NCBI GenBank assembly: GCA_023386635.1
Contig: JAEWJH010000079.1
Span: 1 to 32,267, forward strand
DNA: 32,267 nucleotides
DNA from: Pseudomonadota bacterium
GTDB taxonomy: Bacteria > Pseudomonadota > Alphaproteobacteria > Rhizobiales > Xanthobacteraceae
Direction of reading: 5' to 3'
Made by a program: the position numbers and the translations under genes. Position 1 is the stretch's first letter, and the number at the start of each line of letters is the position of its first letter. Of this stretch, positions 29,087 to 32,267 are shown piece by piece. Below the pieces are notes generated by a model. That model saw nothing but the letters and a program-made list of their open reading frames with translations. It made no database searches and had not been told where the DNA came from.

Positions 29087-29785
29087 TTACGGCCGCGACA
29101 GCATGATCTCGCCACCGGCGGGGATGCGGCGGAAATTCGCCGCATCCACTTCCTCGAACCGCCACGGCGCGCCGCGCGACGGCGTCAGCAGCAGTTCGCC
29201 CTGATCCATCGTCCAGGTGGTGAAACCCTGCTGCGCGATCGCCGGATCGCAGTTCGGCCGCAGCTTCACCGGATACTGCCCGTTGCTGGCGTTGCCATCG
29301 AGCGTGACGTTGCAGATCGGATTGCCGGCGCGGGTGAACACCCATTCGCCGAACATGTCGTCGGCGGGGCGCGATGCCGTCACCGCGCCGCCCGGCGCCT
29401 GCAGGAACAAGAGGCCGACGCCCGGCGTCGGCGCCTCGAACACGCCGGTCTCCACCTCGCCGAATTCGATCAGCGTCTTGCCGCTACCGTCGACCAGCCG
29501 CAGGAGATCGTTCTCCGCGAACTTCCAGCCGACGATATCCTTCACCAGTGGAAACAGATTGCCGCATTTGGGATCGAACTCGACCTTGGAGCCCTGCGCC
29601 GCGCGGTCCGTCCTGAACGTCACGTCGCAGACCTTGTCGCGGTCGGCATTGGCCATTTCCCACGGCGCGCCGACGAGACGCGCGGCGTCGCTGTCGGGTG
29701 GCGCGGCCTGCGCGGATGCCCCAGCGATGAACGACAGCATCGCGGCTGCCGCCAACACGCCGAGAATGAAGACATGACGCAGCAT
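29087..29785 (-). CDS. Exported protein with two tandem AprI/Inh-like protease-inhibitor domains
   Basis: 232 residues. Signal peptide residues 1-26 (MLRHVFILGVLAAAAMLSFI, then AGASA). Two repeats follow. Domain 1 (about 35-118) has PWEM, Cys53, Cys74, W87 and ETGVFEA. Domain 2 (about 142-220) has FGEWVF, Cys158, Cys179, W191 and APWRFEEVDAANFRR. Both Cys pairs are spaced exactly 21 residues and a Trp follows 12-13 residues later. That pattern fits the beta-barrel Inh family that blocks serralysin-type metalloproteases in the periplasm and includes Brucella Omp19. No lipobox is present. It starts 1 bp after the stop of a paralogue. Inhibitory activity is inferred from the family. Confidence 0.72.
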   Translation of the reverse strand: MLRHVFILGVLAAAAMLSFIAGASAQAAPPDSDAARLVGAPWEMANADRDKVCDVTFRTDRAAQGSKVEFDPKCGNLFPLVKDIVGWKFAENDLLRLVDGSGKTLIEFGEVETGVFEAPTPGVGLLFLQAPGGAVTASRPADDMFGEWVFTRAGNPICNVTLDGNASNGQYPVKLRPNCDPAIAQQGFTTWTMDQGELLLTPSRGAPWRFEEVDAANFRRIPAGGEIMLSRP

Positions 29786-29786
29786 C

Positions 29787-30263
29787 TCAGCGTCCCTTTT
29801 TCGTGCGGTCGGGCAATTTCAGGAAACGATCCATGCCGGCGATGTCGCGCGCCTCGCCGAACGCGACATAGCGCTCGTCCGGCGTTTCGAACCGCACCTT
29901 CACCTTGCGCAGCGGATCGACGAGATCGATCGACCAGCCTTCGTTGACGCGCCACGCGGCGATATCGCCCATCACCGGAAACGCCCTGGTACAATTCGGC
30001 GCGACGTCGATCTGAAACCCGCCGATGCCCGCGTCCTTGAGCAGCGTTACCCGGCAGCGGCGCTTGCCGGCGGCATCGCGGATTTCCCACGCGCCATAGA
30101 GATCGGTCAGCATGGCCGGATCGACCTCCGACATATTCAACGGCTTGGCCGGCTCGAAATCGTAAGCTGACGCCGGCGCCGCCATCACCGAGAGCGCGGC
30201 AAGTGCAGCAACCACGGCGGCGTATCGTGTGATGTCAGCGAAAGCCAAACGAGCGCGGGCCAT
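29787..30263 (-). CDS. Exported protein with one AprI/Inh-like domain
   Basis: 158 residues. Residues 1-33 are a signal peptide with a long n-region (MARARLAFADITRY, then AAVVAALAALSVMAAPASA). The mature domain has LTDLYGAWEIRDAAGKRRCR (W59, Cys70), FQIDVAPNCTRAFPVMGDIA (Cys91), W104 and a C-terminal YVAFGEARDIAGMDRFLKLP. The Cys70-Cys91 distance of 21 and the Trp 13 residues later repeat the pattern of both domains in the downstream gene, so the genes arose by duplication. It heads this two-gene minus-strand unit. The start ATG 30261-30263 gives the cleanest signal peptide; an upstream in-frame extension is less likely. Confidence 0.72.
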   Translation of the reverse strand: MARARLAFADITRYAAVVAALAALSVMAAPASAYDFEPAKPLNMSEVDPAMLTDLYGAWEIRDAAGKRRCRVTLLKDAGIGGFQIDVAPNCTRAFPVMGDIAAWRVNEGWSIDLVDPLRKVKVRFETPDERYVAFGEARDIAGMDRFLKLPDRTKKGR

Positions 30264-30299
30264 GCGGGATCCTGTGTCCAATTCCGCCAACATAGCGCC

Positions 30300-30316
30300 G
30301 CCGCGCAAGCCGCGGC
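30300..30316 (-). terminator. GC-rich stem-loop after the EamA-type permease gene
   Basis: GCCGCG (30300-30305) pairs with CGCGGC (30311-30316) around CAAGC. On the minus strand it lies just past the stop of the permease gene at 30328 and before the Inh-like genes. There is no T-tract, so its role is uncertain. Confidence 0.3.
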
Positions 30317-30327
30317 AACTCGCGCCG

Positions 30328-31236
30328 CTACTCCGGTGGCACCACCGAGGGAACCGGCTTGCCCTGCACCCGCTCGCGATGCAGGAGATAAAGGCCGGAA
30401 GCGATCACGACAGCCGCGCCGGTCAGCGTCCAGCCGGAGGGAATATCGTCGAACACCATGTAGCCGATGGCGATCACCCAGATGAGCTGCGAATACATGA
30501 ACGGCGCCAGCACCGATGGCGGCGCCATCCGGTGCGCGATGATCAGCAGATAGTGTCCGACGGTGCCGAATGCGCCGATCGCGATCATCAGGGCGAACAG
30601 GTGCCAGCTCTGCGGCATGGTCCAGACGAACGGCGCGAGGCAGCTCATCACCACGACGCCGACGATGTTGGAATAGAACAGCGTCGTCTCGCTCGAATCC
30701 GAGCGCGACACGATCCGCGTGGTGATGAAATAGAAGCCGTAGCAGAACACGGCCGCGACCGATAACAGCGCCGCCGGATGGATGCCGCCGAAGCCCGGCC
30801 GCGCCACCAGCAGCACGCCGCTAAAGCCGATGCTGATTGCCACCCAACGCCGCCATCCGACCCATTCGCCGAGGATCGGACCGGACAGCACCGCCACCAG
30901 GAACGGCGTGGCGAAGCTGATCGCCGTGGTCTGGTCGAGTTGCAGGTATTTGACCGCGTAGAAATTGAACCCGGTCGAGCCGAGCATCAGCATCGAGCGC
31001 ACGATCTGCAGACCGGGCCGCCGCGTGCGCAACAAACCGGGGCGCGCGAACGGATTGGACAGAATGAAGGCCAGCAGGAAGCCGGACACATAACGCGCCC
31101 AGATCGTCTGCAGCGGGTCCATGAACTGGTTGAGATATTTGGCGGTCGAATCGAGACAGCCGAACATCAGGAAGGTCACGCAGATCAGCGCGATTCCTTT
31201 CAGCCTGCTGCCGCGCAAGGTCGCCGCGTCGCTCAC
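30328..31236 (-). CDS. EamA/DMT-family permease
   Basis: 302 residues with about ten hydrophobic helices in two repeats: ICVTFLMFGCLDSTAKYLNQ and WARYVSGFLLAFILSN early on, LQLDQTTAISFATPFLVAVL then LSGPILGEWVGWRRWVAISI closing repeat one, and SVLAPFMYSQLIWVIAIGYM with GWTLTGAAVVIASGLYLLHR closing repeat two. This is the S-adenosylmethionine/drug-metabolite group of EamA permeases. The start is a GTG at 31234-31236 with only a weak upstream ribosome site. It is divergent from the TauE/SafE gene at 31417 and not similar in detail to the EamA permease at 16571. The substrate is unknown. Confidence 0.9.
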   Translation of the reverse strand: MSDAATLRGSRLKGIALICVTFLMFGCLDSTAKYLNQFMDPLQTIWARYVSGFLLAFILSNPFARPGLLRTRRPGLQIVRSMLMLGSTGFNFYAVKYLQLDQTTAISFATPFLVAVLSGPILGEWVGWRRWVAISIGFSGVLLVARPGFGGIHPAALLSVAAVFCYGFYFITTRIVSRSDSSETTLFYSNIVGVVVMSCLAPFVWTMPQSWHLFALMIAIGAFGTVGHYLLIIAHRMAPPSVLAPFMYSQLIWVIAIGYMVFDDIPSGWTLTGAAVVIASGLYLLHRERVQGKPVPSVVPPE

Positions 31237-31416
31237 GCGCCAGCCCGCACGCCGGCCGCACCGTCAAAACCGCAGGAGACTGTCGCCCGGGAGAACATCA
31301 CCATTGCCCGGCAGACTATCCGGCCGCGCCGACCGTGACGAGGCACGGCAGGAGATTGCCCCCATGCGCTGTGGAGATTGCAGCCTGCAACCGGCTGCGG
31401 TAACCACAGACCGTCC

Positions 31417-32151
31417 ATGGATCTCACCACCGTCGGCCTGTTTCTGTTGGCGACCTTTGCCGGTGCGGTGGCGACCGGACTGTCCGGCTTTGCACTCGGC
31501 CTCGTCGCCGCCGGCGTGTGGCTGCACATCCTGACGCCAGCGCAGGTCGCGGCGCTGATCGTGTTCTACGGCCTGCCGATGCAGAGCTACTGGCTGTGGC
31601 GGCTGCGCCATGCGCTGGTCTGGCGCCGCGTGATGCCGTTCATGCTCGGCGGCCTGTTCGGCGTGCCGCTCAGCGTCATGCTGCTGTCGAACCTGACGCC
31701 GGGTCAGGTGCGCCTCGGCGTCGGCACCCTGCTGGTGCTTTACAGCACCTACGGCCTCGCGCGGCCGAACCTGAAGCCGGTGCGCAGCAACTTCGCAATC
31801 GACACGCTGATCGGCTTCCTCAACGGGCTGGTCGGCGGCATGACCGGACTGGTCGGCCCGGTAATTACCATGTGGTGCTCGATGCGCGGCTGGAGCAAGG
31901 ACGAGCAGCGCGCCGTATTCCATCCGGTGATCATCGCCGCTTATCTGCTCACCGCGATCTCGCTGGCCATGGCGGGCGAGATCACCATCACTGTCGCAAC
32001 CTATTATGCCATGGGCCTGCCGGTGCTGATCTTCGGCGCCTGGGTCGGCCTGCTGCTCTACGGCAAGCTCGACGATGCCGGCTTCCGCCGCGTCGTGCTG
32101 GTGCTGCTGCTGGCGTCGGGTCTCGTGCTGCTCGGCGGGCAGTTGCTCTGA
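31417..32151 (+). CDS. TauE/SafE (TSUP) family permease
   Basis: 244 residues with about seven or eight helices. Family marks are the N-terminal FAGAVATGLSGFALGLVAAG with its Gly-rich turn, the matching second-half motif IGFLNGLVGGMTGLVGPVIT, and VYGLP-type packing in IVFYGLPMQSYWLWRL. TSUP permeases move sulfite, sulfoacetate, taurine-derived or other small organosulfur anions; the substrate here is not known. The start is the ATG at 31417; a frame beginning 39 bp upstream adds no hydrophobic sequence. The 180 bp to the divergent EamA gene show no clear promoter to me. Confidence 0.92.
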   Translation: MDLTTVGLFLLATFAGAVATGLSGFALGLVAAGVWLHILTPAQVAALIVFYGLPMQSYWLWRLRHALVWRRVMPFMLGGLFGVPLSVMLLSNLTPGQVRLGVGTLLVLYSTYGLARPNLKPVRSNFAIDTLIGFLNGLVGGMTGLVGPVITMWCSMRGWSKDEQRAVFHPVIIAAYLLTAISLAMAGEITITVATYYAMGLPVLIFGAWVGLLLYGKLDDAGFRRVVLVLLLASGLVLLGGQLL

Positions 32152-32164
32152 TGCGCGGGAACGC

Positions 32165-32266
32165 CGTCATTCCGGGCGCGCTGAAAAGCGCGAACCCGAT
32201 CCAGTTCAGCAAAGATCGCCCTGGCACTGGATTCCGGATCGCAGCTCCGCTGCGTCCGGAATGACG
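32165..32266. repeat. Palindromic intergenic repeat element (copy B)
   Basis: 102 bp with perfect 11-bp terminal inverted repeats: CGTCATTCCGG (32165-32175) and CCGGAATGACG (32256-32266). It includes GAACCCGATCCAG and ACTGGATTCCGG, an inner inverted pair as in copy A at 25072-25179. It starts 14 bp after the TauE/SafE stop. No open reading frame of its own; it looks like a non-autonomous MITE- or REP-type element. Confidence 0.8.
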
Positions 32267-32267
32267 A

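Noticed and set aside
1..32267. CRISPR arrays, tRNA/rRNA genes, phage or transposase genes
   Set aside because: No regular spaced repeats, no cloverleaf-like or rRNA sequence and no integrase, transposase or phage structural proteins were seen on either strand.

Overview
The window is GC-rich, gene-dense chromosomal DNA from an alphaproteobacterium. It is most likely a member of the Hyphomicrobiales close to Bradyrhizobium, Rhodopseudomonas or Afipia. I infer this from codon use, the gene families, the sfsA-map-radC cluster, and several short palindromic intergenic repeats of kinds common in that group. There are no rRNA or tRNA genes, CRISPR arrays, phage genes or transposases. Nearly all of it reads as ordinary core or shell chromosome.

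Left part (1-3250): a minus-strand operon headed by an ArsR-type repressor. It continues through a lipocalin-like protein, a VOC/PhnB-type protein, three SRPBCC (AHSA1/polyketide-cyclase-like) proteins and a Bcr/CflA-type drug exporter cut by the window edge. A palindromic AT-rich operator candidate sits in front of the repressor. Next (3251-6252) is a divergent pair: an Lrp/AsnC regulator and a homodimeric (AceE-like) 2-oxoacid dehydrogenase E1. Two nearly identical 22-bp boxes in inverted orientation lie between them.

Middle (6253-15600): a GMC flavin oxidoreductase, a molybdate importer modABC whose ATPase lacks the usual C-terminal Mop domain, and a divergently arranged metal-chelate/cobalamin-type ABC importer. 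An NhaP2-like K+/H+ antiporter follows, then the decayed C-terminal stub of a second (CPA2-type) cation antiporter ending at a palindromic repeat.

Right part (15585-32267): a BKACE (DUF849) enzyme, an EamA permease, an MscS channel, and a small minus-strand cluster (exported peptide, K+-channel-like protein, class I aminotransferase). Then come a PEP mutase/isocitrate lyase-family enzyme, an MFS transporter, and sfsA-map-radC. These are followed by a frameshifted DUF899 gene, a possible small membrane protein, a TPR-plus-double-winged-helix regulator followed by a cytosolic beta-propeller protein, two exported proteins carrying three Inh-like domains, a second EamA permease, and a TauE/SafE permease. 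A palindromic repeat ends the window.

No wholly new system is evident. The loci most worth a second look are the Lrp/E1 pair with its twin operator boxes, the TPR-winged-helix regulator with its propeller partner, the three-domain Inh module, and the ArsR-controlled multi-SRPBCC operon.
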